Positions 26,415 to 36,172 are shown, counted from the stretch's first letter. The stretch is 64,000 bases of DNA from Erythrobacter sp. (GCA_027311945.1 DAICXZ010000022.1:1-64000), one strand, 5' to 3'. The notes: generated by a model from the letters alone, not told the origin. Numbers and translations: made by a program.

Positions 26415-29400
26415 TCAGAAGATCAGGTTGAAGCCGAGCGAGATCGTCCGCCCGTTCTTGATGTAGGCGCGGCTCGCCCCTTCGCCGCTCGACACGGTCT
26501 GCCAGTAGGTGTGCGAGTCGAAGAGGTTCTGCACCTGCACCTGCACCGACGACTTCTTGAGGAAGCTCCGGCGGAAGGTCAGGTCCACGAAGCTGTAGGC
26601 CTGCTCGTAGGGGTCGTTGCCGAAGTCGTTGATGCCGGCCATGAACCGCGACTGGTAGTTCCACGCGCCATAGATTTCCCAGCCCTTGCGTTCCCAGAAC
26701 ACCTGGAGGTTGGCGATCGTCTCAGGCGTTTCCATCAGCGGGAGGGTATAGCCCTCGGGGTGCCACGAGAGCCCCGTTGCCGCTTTCGACCGTTGCAGCG
26801 TCACGTTGCCGCCCACGCCGAGCGAGCCGAGAACGCCGGGCAGCCAGTGCAGCAGCTGCTGGCCGCTGATTTCCACACCGTAAACCTCGGCCCACTTGCC
26901 GTTGTTGGGCATGGTGATCGCCACCCCTTCCGGATTGATGTTCTGGCCCGCCGTCCCGTTGCGGATGTTGCTGGAGGACGAGCGGAACAGGAAGTTCTCG
27001 ATGTCCTTGTAGAACACCGCAATCGAGTAAGCCCCGGTGGTGCCGTTGTAGCGTTCGAGCGAGATATCGAAGTTGGTCGACCGCAGCGGCTTGAGATCGG
27101 GGTTGCCCATCTCGATGCCGGTCAAAATCCACTCGCTGGTGGGGTTCTGCACACCGTTGCCATCGGGATCACGATCGTAGGAGTATTCGCGGGCCGAACT
27201 CATGCGGGCGATATCGGGCCGGGCAAAGCTGGTCCATATGGCGCCGCGCAGCTTGGTCTTGCGGTCGATGTCGTAGTTGACGTGAACCGAGGGCAACCAG
27301 TTGGTGAAGCTGGTGCGGTCTCGGGTATAGCGCTCGCCGTTGACCGGATCGGTGTTCCACGCGTCGATGGTGTTGCGCGTGTTTTCCATGCGCACACCGG
27401 TGATGATCTGCGCCCGCCCGACATAGGCGGTGCCCATCAGGTAGGCCGAGATTACTCTTTCTTCGAAGGTGAAGCTGTCCTCGTCGGAGATTTCGGCCTG
27501 CGAGGGATCGACCGCGAAGCCATCGAACAGGCTGCTTTCGCCGTTCTCGGCGCGTTGCAGCTCTGCCATCATGGCGTCGTTGTCGAGCGTGGTGCCAAGG
27601 CGATAGTCGCCGGTATAGGCGCCGCCGAACAGGCTGGTGATCTCTTCACCATAGAGGTCGGAGAAATCGGCCATAGTGCCGTTGGCATTGAGGTCGAGGA
27701 ACGAGCCTTCATAGGTTTGGCGGCGCGAGTTGTAGTACTTGGCACCGGTGCGGATCGTGTCGAGAAAGTCTGAACCGATTTCCCATTCGAGGTTGGCCTG
27801 GCCCTGCCAAAGTTTCTCGCTCGATCCGCCGATTTCGCCTTCCAGACCGCTGAAGTCGTATTCCGACGGGTCCTGCACCCCGGCAAGGCCTGCCGAGTTC
27901 AGCAGCCACTTGGGGTAGCGCGCATCTTCCGCCGCCGAGAACAGCACGCCGCGATTGCCGAGCCAGCCATACTTGTCGCTGCGGAATTCCAGCTCGTAGC
28001 CGTCGTCGAGGTTGTCTTCGGACTGCGAGTAGGAAACGTCGTAGTCGATCGTCACCGCATTGAAGCGCGAGACGCCGCCGAAGTTGGCCGAGGCGAGACT
28101 GCCGGTCTCGTTCGAGCCTTCCCAGAACCGGCGCAGGCGGAAGCCCGCCGGATCCCAGGTGCCCGACTTGCCGACCAAGCTGTAGGTCGAACGGGCCGAG
28201 CGGTCGGCATCGGTGATAACGCCGTCCTTGTCGCGGTCGACGATCTGATCGGTGGTGTAGCCATAGATCCGGCCCAGCGTATCGTCGAAGCCGACCACAT
28301 TGTCGTCAGGCTGGACGAGGCTCGTATCGTCGCTGTCGACCTGCGAGAGGCGGGTCGAATTGCGGCTGGTGTCGTTGCGGAAGTTCAGACGGTTGAGAAA
28401 CTGCGTCTTGCGGAACTTGTTGTACTGTCCGCGCACATGGAGGTCGTGGTTGTCCGAGCGGAAATCGAGGCTCGAGTTCACACCCCAGCGCTCGACCTCG
28501 GTCTCGCCAAAGCCCAGGTCCATGCCGCGCAGCACGAAGCGGTTGGGATCCCAGCCCAGCGTCTCGCTGTCTTCATACCAGGTGTCGGGCTGGTTATCGC
28601 CGTCAACGCCGTTCTGTTCGAACCGCGATTGGCGGCGGCTCCAGCTGCCCGAAACGAACAGGCCGAGCTGGTCCGAAAACTGGCGCGAGGCTGCGCCCGA
28701 GAACTGGCCGCTCAACGGATTGTCGTACTTGTCGATCATGCTGGCTTCGCCCGAAAGGCGCAGATAAGTCGGGTCCTGATCAAAGGCAGTGGGGGTGGAG
28801 ATATCGACCGAACCGCCCAGCGCATCGCCGTCCCGATCGGGGGTGAGCGTCTTGAAAACCGTGATTTCCTTGATCCCGTCAGGCGGAAGCACCGACAGGC
28901 GCACGCCGCGATAGAACACATCGTCGCGCGAGCCGGCGCCTCCGAGGCGGACCCCGTTGATCGAATAGTTGTTCAACTCGGTCGACAGGCCGCGCACGGT
29001 AATACGGTCGCCTTCGCCGGTGGTGGCATCGCGCACCGCGTTGACGCCGGGCAGGCGGGCGAGCGCTTCGGAAACGTTGTTGGCGGGCAGGTCGCCCATG
29101 TCATCTGCGCTCACGGTGTCGGAAATGACATCGGAATCGCGCTTCTTGCCGAGCGAGGCCTGCACCGCTTCGAGATAGCCGGTGACGATGATCTCGCCGC
29201 CTTCGCTCGGCTCGTTATCCTGCGCAGGGCTGGACGTGGCACGCGCCGGTGCCGCGGCGACGGGCTGAGATGCCCGCGTCGCAGCAGCCTCGGCGAGCGT
29301 GACGATGATCGTGCGGCCCTGACGGCGCGTTGCCACACCCGCACCCGACACGATGCGAGCGAGAGCTGCATCGGGCGTCATCCGGCCCGAGATCGCGCGG

Positions 29401-29621
29401 CTGGTGCGGCCACGCAGCACGTCGGACGATGCGGCGACCTGAATGCCGGTGACGCGCGAATATTCGCGCAGAGCGCTGGCGAGATCCTGGGACGGAATTG
29501 CGAAGCTGTAGGCGCTTTCGCCCGCAGCGTAGGCCGGAGCCGAGGCCATGAAGAGCGGAGCTATGGCACACGAAAGCGCGAGCGCCGAAATACTGGCGCG
29601 ACCAGATTTGAAACGAAGCAT
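26415..29621 (-). CDS. TonB-dependent receptor with STN signalling domain
   Basis: A 1068-residue outer-membrane transporter. The signal peptide ends at APAYAAGES. An STN domain (YSFAIPSQDLASALREYSRV) occupies about residues 35-105, as in FecA-type transducers that signal to FecR. The TonB box region GGEIIVTGYLEAV precedes the plug (SEALARLPGVNAVRDA), then the beta-barrel, ending in the aromatic-type NLIF. RBS AGGGA precedes ATG 29621. It lies downstream of fecI-fecR-like genes and overlaps the phosphatase gene. The related receptors of sphingomonads and caulobacters take up many substrates other than iron chelates. Confidence 0.92.
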   Translation of the reverse strand: MLRFKSGRASISALALSCAIAPLFMASAPAYAAGESAYSFAIPSQDLASALREYSRVTGIQVAASSDVLRGRTSRAISGRMTPDAALARIVSGAGVATRRQGRTIIVTLAEAAATRASQPVAAAPARATSSPAQDNEPSEGGEIIVTGYLEAVQASLGKKRDSDVISDTVSADDMGDLPANNVSEALARLPGVNAVRDATTGEGDRITVRGLSTELNNYSINGVRLGGAGSRDDVFYRGVRLSVLPPDGIKEITVFKTLTPDRDGDALGGSVDISTPTAFDQDPTYLRLSGEASMIDKYDNPLSGQFSGAASRQFSDQLGLFVSGSWSRRQSRFEQNGVDGDNQPDTWYEDSETLGWDPNRFVLRGMDLGFGETEVERWGVNSSLDFRSDNHDLHVRGQYNKFRKTQFLNRLNFRNDTSRNSTRLSQVDSDDTSLVQPDDNVVGFDDTLGRIYGYTTDQIVDRDKDGVITDADRSARSTYSLVGKSGTWDPAGFRLRRFWEGSNETGSLASANFGGVSRFNAVTIDYDVSYSQSEDNLDDGYELEFRSDKYGWLGNRGVLFSAAEDARYPKWLLNSAGLAGVQDPSEYDFSGLEGEIGGSSEKLWQGQANLEWEIGSDFLDTIRTGAKYYNSRRQTYEGSFLDLNANGTMADFSDLYGEEITSLFGGAYTGDYRLGTTLDNDAMMAELQRAENGESSLFDGFAVDPSQAEISDEDSFTFEERVISAYLMGTAYVGRAQIITGVRMENTRNTIDAWNTDPVNGERYTRDRTSFTNWLPSVHVNYDIDRKTKLRGAIWTSFARPDIARMSSAREYSYDRDPDGNGVQNPTSEWILTGIEMGNPDLKPLRSTNFDISLERYNGTTGAYSIAVFYKDIENFLFRSSSSNIRNGTAGQNINPEGVAITMPNNGKWAEVYGVEISGQQLLHWLPGVLGSLGVGGNVTLQRSKAATGLSWHPEGYTLPLMETPETIANLQVFWERKGWEIYGAWNYQSRFMAGINDFGNDPYEQAYSFVDLTFRRSFLKKSSVQVQVQNLFDSHTYWQTVSSGEGASRAYIKNGRTISLGFNLIF

Positions 29622-29745
29622 GTTTATCCCTGTCCTTGTGCTTGAAGGCATGGGGATGACGCTGGGCAACATAAAAACCCGACAAAAAAGTTTTGTTACA
29701 ATTACGTGAAATTATTGCAGGTTTCTGCCGGCTTTTTGTCGACCT

Positions 29746-30723
29746 TCAGGAGCGTGATACAAGCAGTTGTTCTCCGGTGTCTTCCCAGCGCAGGCCATAT
29801 ATTAAAGCGAGCGTGTCGAGCACTTCGCGCGGGCGATCGAGCTGAAACCTTCCCGAGATCCGCAGCGCGCCCAGTCCGGGGTCGGCGAGCATGATCGGCC
29901 GGTCCGTGCTGCGGTTCACCTGTTCGACCAAGTGGTCGAGCGGAGTATCTTGCGCATCGAACCATCCGTCGATCCAGCCGGGCTGGGCACCCTCAACGTC
30001 GTCGAGGGTGCGCACGCGCGAACCGGCTATTGCTACGCCTGCGCCCGCTGGAACACGCCATTCGCCATTGCCCGCCGCGACGTTGACTAGCCCGCGAAAG
30101 ACGCGGACCTCCCGCTCTCCGTCGTTTCGCAGGTTGACGTCGAAGGCCGTCCCCAGCACCGAAACGCTGGCATCGCCGATATCGACGGTAAAGCCTCGCA
30201 GACGTTCATGCGCGACATCGAAATAGGCCTGACCGTGCGCAATGGTAACGGTGCGCGACCATGGCGTGATGCGCACTGCAAGCCGCGTCCCCCCGCTGAG
30301 ATGCAGGCGCGATCCGTCGGCCAGGTCGACGATCCGGTCCTCGCCGCGGGGTGCCGCATATTCGGCCGTAGGGCTCAAGGCACCCTGAGTGAGAATTGCC
30401 AGCGGCAGGAAAAGCGCGAGTGCAACAACAGCTAGCCGGGCAAAGCGCGCGAAAACCGCCATCGCGTCGGGCTCGGCGTCTCCTGTGGCTGAAGTCTCGA
30501 TATGTTCGTTGTCGTTGCTCGGAAGGCCGGATTCGAGCGCCTTGACCAAGCCATCCGACTGCCACACCGATACGAGGCGCGCATAGGTTTCGAGGTGCAG
30601 GGGGTCCTGCGCAATCCAGCGGTCGAATTCCGCCGCATCTTGGCTGTCGAGCATGGGGCGGCTCATCTTCTCGACCCAACCCGCTGCCTGACTATTCAGG
30701 TCTGCCGTATCCAGCAGCATCAT
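29746..30723 (-). CDS. FecR-family sigma regulator
   Basis: A 325-residue inner-membrane sensor. The N-terminal cytoplasmic FecR/DUF4880 region (AAGWVEKMSRPMLDSQDAAE, FDRWIAQDPLHLETYARLVS) precedes a membrane helix (FARLAVVALALFLPLAILTQ). The FecR domain follows (VDLADGSRLHLSGGTRLAVR; VSVLGTAFDVNLRND), and the C-terminal secretin-like part ends at ISGRFQLDRPREVLDTLAL. It should relay the signal from the STN receptor to the sigma factor. ATG at 30723 overlaps the sigma stop; ATG at 30732 is also possible. Confidence 0.92.
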   Translation of the reverse strand: MMLLDTADLNSQAAGWVEKMSRPMLDSQDAAEFDRWIAQDPLHLETYARLVSVWQSDGLVKALESGLPSNDNEHIETSATGDAEPDAMAVFARFARLAVVALALFLPLAILTQGALSPTAEYAAPRGEDRIVDLADGSRLHLSGGTRLAVRITPWSRTVTIAHGQAYFDVAHERLRGFTVDIGDASVSVLGTAFDVNLRNDGEREVRVFRGLVNVAAGNGEWRVPAGAGVAIAGSRVRTLDDVEGAQPGWIDGWFDAQDTPLDHLVEQVNRSTDRPIMLADPGLGALRISGRFQLDRPREVLDTLALIYGLRWEDTGEQLLVSRS

Positions 30724-31181
30724 CCATCCCATCCCGGCCGGTCGATGCCGGCCTTTTCCATTGCCCGCCGCAGATCGAGCAGCCCGCGGGTTATATGCTT
30801 TTCCACCGCCTTCGGGCTAAGCGACAGGGCTTCGCCGATCGCCTGGCAGCTTTCCTGCCCCAGACGGCGACGGACCAGTACCTCGCGCCGCAATCTCGGC
30901 ATGCGGTTCAGACACCGCTGAAAAACCTCCACCGCCCGGCGCGAGTCCATCACCCGGTCGAGCGAAGGAGCGTCGCCATGAATTTCCAGATCGGTTTCGA
31001 GGCCGTAACGGCTGTCGCGGCGATATCTGTCCACCAGCAGATTGTCCGCGATACGGAAGCCCAGCGCGAACAGACTGCCGACCTTCTTGTCGCGGGTGAT
31101 CGCGACAAGTCGCGCGAGTGTTTCCTGCGCGATATCCTCCGCAACATCGATACTGGCGCCGCGCGCACGCAGATAGCGCAC
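30720..31181 (-). CDS. FecI-type ECF sigma factor
   Basis: A 153-residue product from GTG 31181. Region 2 reads RYLRARGASIDVAEDIAQET and ALGFRIADNLLVDRYRRDSR; region 4 reads RCLNRMPRLRREVLVRRRLG and AIGEALSLSPKAVEKHITRG. The homologous frame continues upstream (RDESSRIPDWAQVQTGL), without an ATG, GTG or TTG before an in-frame stop near 31300. The start is therefore uncertain: the first helix of region 2 may be lost, or a CTG may be used. It drives expression of the receptor operon, as FecI does for fecA. Confidence 0.85.
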   Translation of the reverse strand: MRYLRARGASIDVAEDIAQETLARLVAITRDKKVGSLFALGFRIADNLLVDRYRRDSRYGLETDLEIHGDAPSLDRVMDSRRAVEVFQRCLNRMPRLRREVLVRRRLGQESCQAIGEALSLSPKAVEKHITRGLLDLRRAMEKAGIDRPGWDG

Positions 31182-31644
31182 GAGACCCGTCTGAACCTGA
31201 GCCCAGTCGGGAATCCGCGAAGATTCGTCCCTGCAGTGCGCTGAGTTCTCGAGTTGCGGCAGAAGTTGGCCCCGATATGATTGGCTTGATCGGTGCCGCT
31301 AGCTCCTGATCATGACAAATAGGTGACCGGGACGATTGCATTTGCCGGCTTCGGCAGAAGGCGTCGCTTCGGATGGTTCGCGTCCATTCACGCAGACACC
31401 CCCAATCAGTTTGCTCGGCGGTCTTCGGGTCAACCTCGCACGCCATCATATTGACCCGCTCACCGGCAACGCCTGCCGTTTAGCGGAAGAGGTCACGACG
31501 GCGCTGTTCTCGCCCTCGTCGACAGGGCGCGGCAAATATATCGGGCAGTTGGCGCGCTGGAACCCGGCTGGCGACTGCAGGAGTTAAATTGCTCACTGGC
31601 CGACCCACTGGCGCGCAAGGGCGACTTATCCCATCTGTTCGCGC
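31182..31644. other. Intergenic stretch
   Basis: About 460 bases. The part next to the sigma gene continues its reading frame to about 31300. The rest has no convincing gene; open frames here run antisense to neighbours or lack starts. No clear Fur-like box was noticed. Confidence 0.5.
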
Positions 31645-32886
31645 CTATTGCCCGCCCGCAAGAAGATAGCCGATCATGACCAGGCCGGTGGCGATCAGCG
31701 CGAGGTTCAATGAGCGCCAGCGCCCCGCACCCTGCCACATGCCCGCAAAGGCCTTGCTCAGGCGCAGAGTGGCGCTGCGTTCGCGCCCGATCCGCAGCGA
31801 ATAGATCGCCGCGCCCGATAGCGCGAGCCCTGTCAGCAGCAGGCCGAACAGGAACCACAGGGCCTTGGTCCAGTAGCCGCCGAAGGTGCCGAAGTGCAGC
31901 GGATCGGCCATCTCGCTGATCCGCTGGTGCAGCGAGAGGTCGCGCCCGTCGGTGATCAGCCTGACCCGGTTGTTGCGCACATCCACCCACACCGCATTGG
32001 CGCGCGGGCGGACGAGCACGGCGGAAAACTGGCCCTGCAATTCCAGCATAGGGTTATCCGCAGCAGGTAGCATGGCCGCTTTCACGCGCAAATTCGGATG
32101 GGCAGCCAGCCCGGCGGCGAAAGCAGCGGCGAGGTCGGCCTCGGCCAATGGCGCGCTGACCTCGGCCGGTTCGAATGCCGTTTGCGGCGGCGCATCAAGG
32201 CCTAGGCTTTCGGCCAGATACCACAGACCGGTCAACGCGATGAGGGCCACGAACCACAGCGACCACACGCCAGCCAGCCGGTGAAAGTCGCCCCACCAGG
32301 TGCGGGCATCGCGGCGGCGCAGCGGCTTGGCAAAGCCGCGCCACCAGCGTTTATAGACCACGAAGCTCGTCACCAGACTGATCATCAACAGGATCGACAG
32401 CGAGGAGACGATCGGCACGCCGATCTTGGTCGGCAAATTGAGGTGGCGGTGCAGATTGCGCAGCACCCGCGCCGCGCCCACCCATGGCCCGGTGCCCTGA
32501 ACGGCGCCGCTGGTGGGATGGGCATAGAGGAACCCCGGTTGCCCATCGGCAAATTCCACCGTTACCCGCGCCGCAAAGGCGGCGGCGGGCGGGGCTTCGA
32601 TGATCGATACGGCGCTCACGCCGGGATGGGCGGCGGCATTTTGCGCAATCTGCGCCCAAGCGACCGGCCCTGACACGCTGGCAGGGTCCACGCGAAAGGC
32701 TGGCTGGGCCAGCCAGTCGATTTCCTGGCTGACCACTGCCAGCGTGCCGGTGAACAGGATGAAGGCCATGAACAGGCTCAGCTTCAGGCCCACCCACTGG
32801 TGAACCTGCCACCAGACCCGCGCCGCCTTGGGCGCGGACTTCGCGCGCGGGACCCGATCATCCGCGCCGAGCCGCGCCGTTGCCAT
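31645..32886 (-). CDS. PepSY-domain membrane protein (iron-uptake associated)
   Basis: A 413-residue inner-membrane protein of the PepSY_TM (PiuB-like) family. It has a first helix at WWQVHQWVGLKLSLFMAFIL, a periplasmic PepSY region, a central WWRGFAKPLRRRDARTWWGD FHRLAG-type helix, and two further helices near the C-terminus. Members accompany siderophore receptors and are thought to help reduce or release imported iron. Its ATG overlaps the receptor stop (ATGA), so the two are co-translated. It is likely part of a Fur-regulated unit. Confidence 0.88.
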   Translation of the reverse strand: MATARLGADDRVPRAKSAPKAARVWWQVHQWVGLKLSLFMAFILFTGTLAVVSQEIDWLAQPAFRVDPASVSGPVAWAQIAQNAAAHPGVSAVSIIEAPPAAAFAARVTVEFADGQPGFLYAHPTSGAVQGTGPWVGAARVLRNLHRHLNLPTKIGVPIVSSLSILLMISLVTSFVVYKRWWRGFAKPLRRRDARTWWGDFHRLAGVWSLWFVALIALTGLWYLAESLGLDAPPQTAFEPAEVSAPLAEADLAAAFAAGLAAHPNLRVKAAMLPAADNPMLELQGQFSAVLVRPRANAVWVDVRNNRVRLITDGRDLSLHQRISEMADPLHFGTFGGYWTKALWFLFGLLLTGLALSGAAIYSLRIGRERSATLRLSKAFAGMWQGAGRWRSLNLALIATGLVMIGYLLAGGQ

Positions 32887-35003
32887 CAGAACGAATAGCC
32901 CAGTTCGAGGAACACCGAGCGCGGCTCGCCGGGGAAATGGCCGGTGCGGTCGATGAAGCCCGAGGCGGCATAGGTGGCATCGAACAGGTTATCCACCCGC
33001 AGCATCGCCCGGTAAGGCCCGGTCTCGTAAATCAGCGAGGCGTCGAAGATCATGTAGGGATCGACCCGCTGGCCGCTGATGCTGATCCGGTCGGAAACAT
33101 AGTCGCCGCCGAGCGCCGCCGCGAGGCCGAGTTCGGGAAACTGGTAGCGGGTCCAGAAGCCCAGCGTATGTTCCGGCGCATTGGCGAAGCGGTCACCCAC
33201 ATTGTTCGAAAAGCCGCCGCCGTCGTTGTTCTCGGTAATCCGCGTGTCGTTGTAGGCATAGGCGAGGGTGAGCACCCAGTCGGGGGTGATGTCGGCGGCG
33301 AGATCGAATTCGATCCCCTTGCTGGTGATTTCGCCGATGGCCAGCAGATCGTCCACGCCGTCTTCACCCACATCGCCCAGCGGATCGGCCTGGAGGATAT
33401 TGGTGCGGCGGATCTGGTAAGCCGACAGCGAGGACTGGATCCGCCCGCCAAACAGCGCGGTTTTCACCCCGGCTTCAAAGATGTCGCCCGCAGTGGGCGC
33501 GAAGGGACCGCCCGCCAGCACGTCCTGGGAGGAGGCATCCTGCGGCTCGAAGCTGGTGGCATACTGGCCGAACAGGCTCACCTCGTCGGTTACGCGGTAG
33601 ACCACGCCTGCGCGGTAGGTCGTTTCGCTATCTTCAAACACCGTGCCGCTGGCATCGTCGCGGAAACTGTCGCGGCGGATGCCGCCGACAAGGATCAGGT
33701 CGCCCAGGGTCAGTTCGTTGAGCAGGTAGAACCCGGTGCGTTCGGCATCGGTCAGCGTGATCGTATAGGCACCCTGATTGTAAGTCGCCGGATCGGACTG
33801 GCCATAGACCGGGTTGAACAGGCTCAGCGGGCTGGGCAGGCCTGCCGTCACCACATTGCGCCCCCGCAGCGAGCGGCCCTGGAAATACTCGTCGCCGGTG
33901 AAGTGATCGAAGCCGAGCAGCAGCCGGTTGCTCACCGTGGCAGAAATATCCTGTGCCCACACCGCATTGCCGCCGAAGGACCACGATTCCTCGGTGCGCT
34001 GCTGATCGCGGAATTCGCGGATGGTGGAATCGATCTCCCCGTCGCCATCGGAATCGAACAGGCCGCGCGGCTCGTGATAGTTCTGCACTTCAGTCGCCTT
34101 GTTGTAGCGCACCGTGGCATCAAGGGTGAGGCCAGCCACCGGCTCGGCCTCGATCCGGCCTTGCACCACATCGGATTCGAGGTTGAGGAAGTCGGTCGGC
34201 TCGTTGTGGTTCCATTCCCGGTCGGTCAGGAATTCGCCGTTATCGTCCACCGGCACGCCGCGCAGGCGGTTGGCATCGAGCTCCTGGTCGTAGTGGGTGG
34301 CTTGCAGAATGACCGTGAACGGGCCGGGATCGTAGGAGACGCCGCCATCGGCGATCAGCGTGCGCGAACCGGCGTTGGTGCGGAAGGTGCCGCGATCTTC
34401 GTAGAACACCCCGCCGCGCGCGGCGAAATCGCCGCCGAGCGGTGCGTTGATTTCCGCCGAGCCGCCGTATCGCTCCTCGTTGCCGACGATTGCACGCACT
34501 TCTCCGCTGAAGCCGGCGGTATCGGGGCGCTTGGTCACGTAGTTGAACAGGCCGCCGGGCGCGCCGGGGCCATAGAGCATCCCGGTCGGGCCTTTCAGAA
34601 ACTCAACCCGTTCGATGTTGAAAAGCTGCGGCACGGCAAAGCCGGCATAGGGATCGCCCCGCAGGCCATCGTAGAAAATTTCCTCCTGCCGGAAGCCGCG
34701 CGCCGTCACCCCGGCGTAGCTGAAGAAGCTGACCCCGGAGATGTTGCGATAGAGATCCTGCGCATCGCGCGCGCCCTGATCCTCGATCAGTTCGCGCGTG
34801 ATGGTAGTGACGGAGAGCGAAGATTCGAGCGGATCGGTGGGCAGCTTGCCGCTGGTCACCTCTTCAGCGCGATAAAGCTGCTGGGCGCGGCCTGTAACGA
34901 CGATCGTGTCGTCAGCAGCGGGATCCTGTTGCTGCGCGAAGGCGGGCGAAGCAGAAAGGGCGGTGGCGAGCAAGAACGCGCGCGCGGGCGATGAGTGACC
35001 CAT
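32886..35003 (-). CDS. TonB-dependent siderophore receptor
   Basis: A 705-residue outer-membrane receptor. The signal peptide is MGHSSPARAFLLATALSASP, followed by the TonB box DDTIVVTGR. The plug domain reads SSLSVTTITRELIEDQGARD and VEFLKGPTGMLYGPGAPGGL, the siderophore-receptor signature. The barrel ends RSVFLELGYSF with the C-terminal Phe needed for outer-membrane insertion. There is no STN domain, so it does not signal. ATG at 35003 has GGGAG upstream; an in-frame start at 35033 would extend beyond the signal peptide. It imports a ferric siderophore of unknown identity. Confidence 0.93.
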   Translation of the reverse strand: MGHSSPARAFLLATALSASPAFAQQQDPAADDTIVVTGRAQQLYRAEEVTSGKLPTDPLESSLSVTTITRELIEDQGARDAQDLYRNISGVSFFSYAGVTARGFRQEEIFYDGLRGDPYAGFAVPQLFNIERVEFLKGPTGMLYGPGAPGGLFNYVTKRPDTAGFSGEVRAIVGNEERYGGSAEINAPLGGDFAARGGVFYEDRGTFRTNAGSRTLIADGGVSYDPGPFTVILQATHYDQELDANRLRGVPVDDNGEFLTDREWNHNEPTDFLNLESDVVQGRIEAEPVAGLTLDATVRYNKATEVQNYHEPRGLFDSDGDGEIDSTIREFRDQQRTEESWSFGGNAVWAQDISATVSNRLLLGFDHFTGDEYFQGRSLRGRNVVTAGLPSPLSLFNPVYGQSDPATYNQGAYTITLTDAERTGFYLLNELTLGDLILVGGIRRDSFRDDASGTVFEDSETTYRAGVVYRVTDEVSLFGQYATSFEPQDASSQDVLAGGPFAPTAGDIFEAGVKTALFGGRIQSSLSAYQIRRTNILQADPLGDVGEDGVDDLLAIGEITSKGIEFDLAADITPDWVLTLAYAYNDTRITENNDGGGFSNNVGDRFANAPEHTLGFWTRYQFPELGLAAALGGDYVSDRISISGQRVDPYMIFDASLIYETGPYRAMLRVDNLFDATYAASGFIDRTGHFPGEPRSVFLELGYSF

Positions 35004-35043
35004 TGTTGTGACTCCCTGATTAGTGGCGCGCAAATGACGGTAA

Positions 35044-35106
35044 TGCGAACCAAATGCAATTGCAAAAACTATGCAATGAGACGTTTATTGCAATTGACTC
35101 GCATTT
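35044..35106. promoter_or_regulatory. Candidate Fur operator region
   Basis: Two AT-rich, partly palindromic segments lie between the divergent receptor and reductase genes: AATGCAATTGCAAA (35053-35066) and TTGCAATTGACTCGCATT (35088-35105). Both resemble the TGC/GCA-flanked Fur boxes of alphaproteobacteria. Iron control fits the receptor, and the shared placement suggests that the reductase is regulated too. The site is a pattern call only. Confidence 0.45.
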
Positions 35107-35259
35107 GTATCATGGGTTAGCCGCCTCCCCGCAACAGGGAGCTATCAACCAAGTGCACTGCTATCGCTTTCTCGCCGCCGCCAGCTTGCTGGCCGTTGTT
35201 CCTCGCGCTGCGCTGGGCACTGGTCTGGCGATTTCCACAAGACAGGAGCTCAAGACAGC

Positions 35260-36072
35260 ATGAACGACATGGTTCACCAGTGTTTTGCCATGGAGCCCAC
35301 GGGCGCACTCAGCGTTGAGGAGGTGCGCTGGGTGCGACACTGGAACGAGGGGCTGTTCAGCTTTGCGATCAGCCGCCCCGCCACTTTCCGCTTCCGTTCG
35401 GGTGAATTTGTCATGCTCGGCTTGCCCGATGCGGGCCGACCTTTGCTGCGCGCCTATTCGATCGCCAGCCCGGCCTATGCCGAGGAAGTGGAGTTCCTCT
35501 CGATCAAGGTGCCGGGCGGGCCGCTCACCTCGCGATTGGCGCATATCCGCGCGGGCGACCAGCTGTTCCTTGGCCGCAAGCCAACTGGCACGCTGGTGGC
35601 CGATGCGCTGCTGCCGGGAGGCCGACTGTTCCTGCTTGCCACCGGCACCGGCCTTGCCCCCTTCCTCAGCCTGATCCGCGATCCGGACAGCTACGATCGC
35701 TTCAGCGAGGTCGTGCTGGTCCATTCGGTGCGGCGTGTTTCCGATTTGGCTTACCGCGACGAACTGGAAGGCCAGCTAGCGGGGGATCCGCTGGTGCAGA
35801 ACGAGGCCCTGCTGCAATTTCACTATGTGCCCACCGTAACCCGCGAGCCGTTCCGCACCACCGGACGTATTGGCGACCTGATCGCCGATGGCCGCCTGTT
35901 TCACGGCCTGACTGGCGAGGCCCGCTTCGATCCTGCGCAGGATCGGGTGATGCTGTGCGGATCGATGGCGATGAACCGCGAAATGGCTGCCATGCTCGAT
36001 GGCATGGGCTTTGCCGAAGGGGCCAACAACAGACCCGGCTCATACGTGCTGGAGCGTGCCTTTGTGGATTGA
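35260..36072 (+). CDS. fpr: Ferredoxin-NADP+ reductase
   Basis: A 270-residue flavoprotein. The FAD motif RAYSIASPAYAEEVEFLSIK is followed by LTSRLAHIRAGDQLFLGRKP and the NADP-binding LLATGTGLAPFLSLIRD; the C-terminus is SYVLERAFVD, as in bacterial FPR. It passes electrons between NADPH and ferredoxin or flavodoxin and may help to release iron by reduction. AGGAG precedes the ATG. It diverges from the siderophore receptor operon across a probable Fur region. Confidence 0.92.
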   Translation: MNDMVHQCFAMEPTGALSVEEVRWVRHWNEGLFSFAISRPATFRFRSGEFVMLGLPDAGRPLLRAYSIASPAYAEEVEFLSIKVPGGPLTSRLAHIRAGDQLFLGRKPTGTLVADALLPGGRLFLLATGTGLAPFLSLIRDPDSYDRFSEVVLVHSVRRVSDLAYRDELEGQLAGDPLVQNEALLQFHYVPTVTREPFRTTGRIGDLIADGRLFHGLTGEARFDPAQDRVMLCGSMAMNREMAAMLDGMGFAEGANNRPGSYVLERAFVD

Positions 36073-36172
36073 CCGGATGTGCCGTCGCGGCGGTTGCCAC
36101 GACAGGGTGCCACGGCGTTTCCACTCGCAGAAGGACGCCTATTTTTGTAGGCGCTTGTAATCATTGAAAAAC

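Noticed and set aside
26511-29645. Two long plus-strand frames opposite the STN receptor
   Set aside because: Both are antisense to a receptor with complete family features; no RBS and no conserved motif.
32880-34994. A 704-codon open frame on the plus strand
   Set aside because: It is exactly antisense to the siderophore receptor, whose signal peptide, plug and barrel motifs are clear. The plus-strand product has no recognisable domain and arises from GC-rich codon structure.
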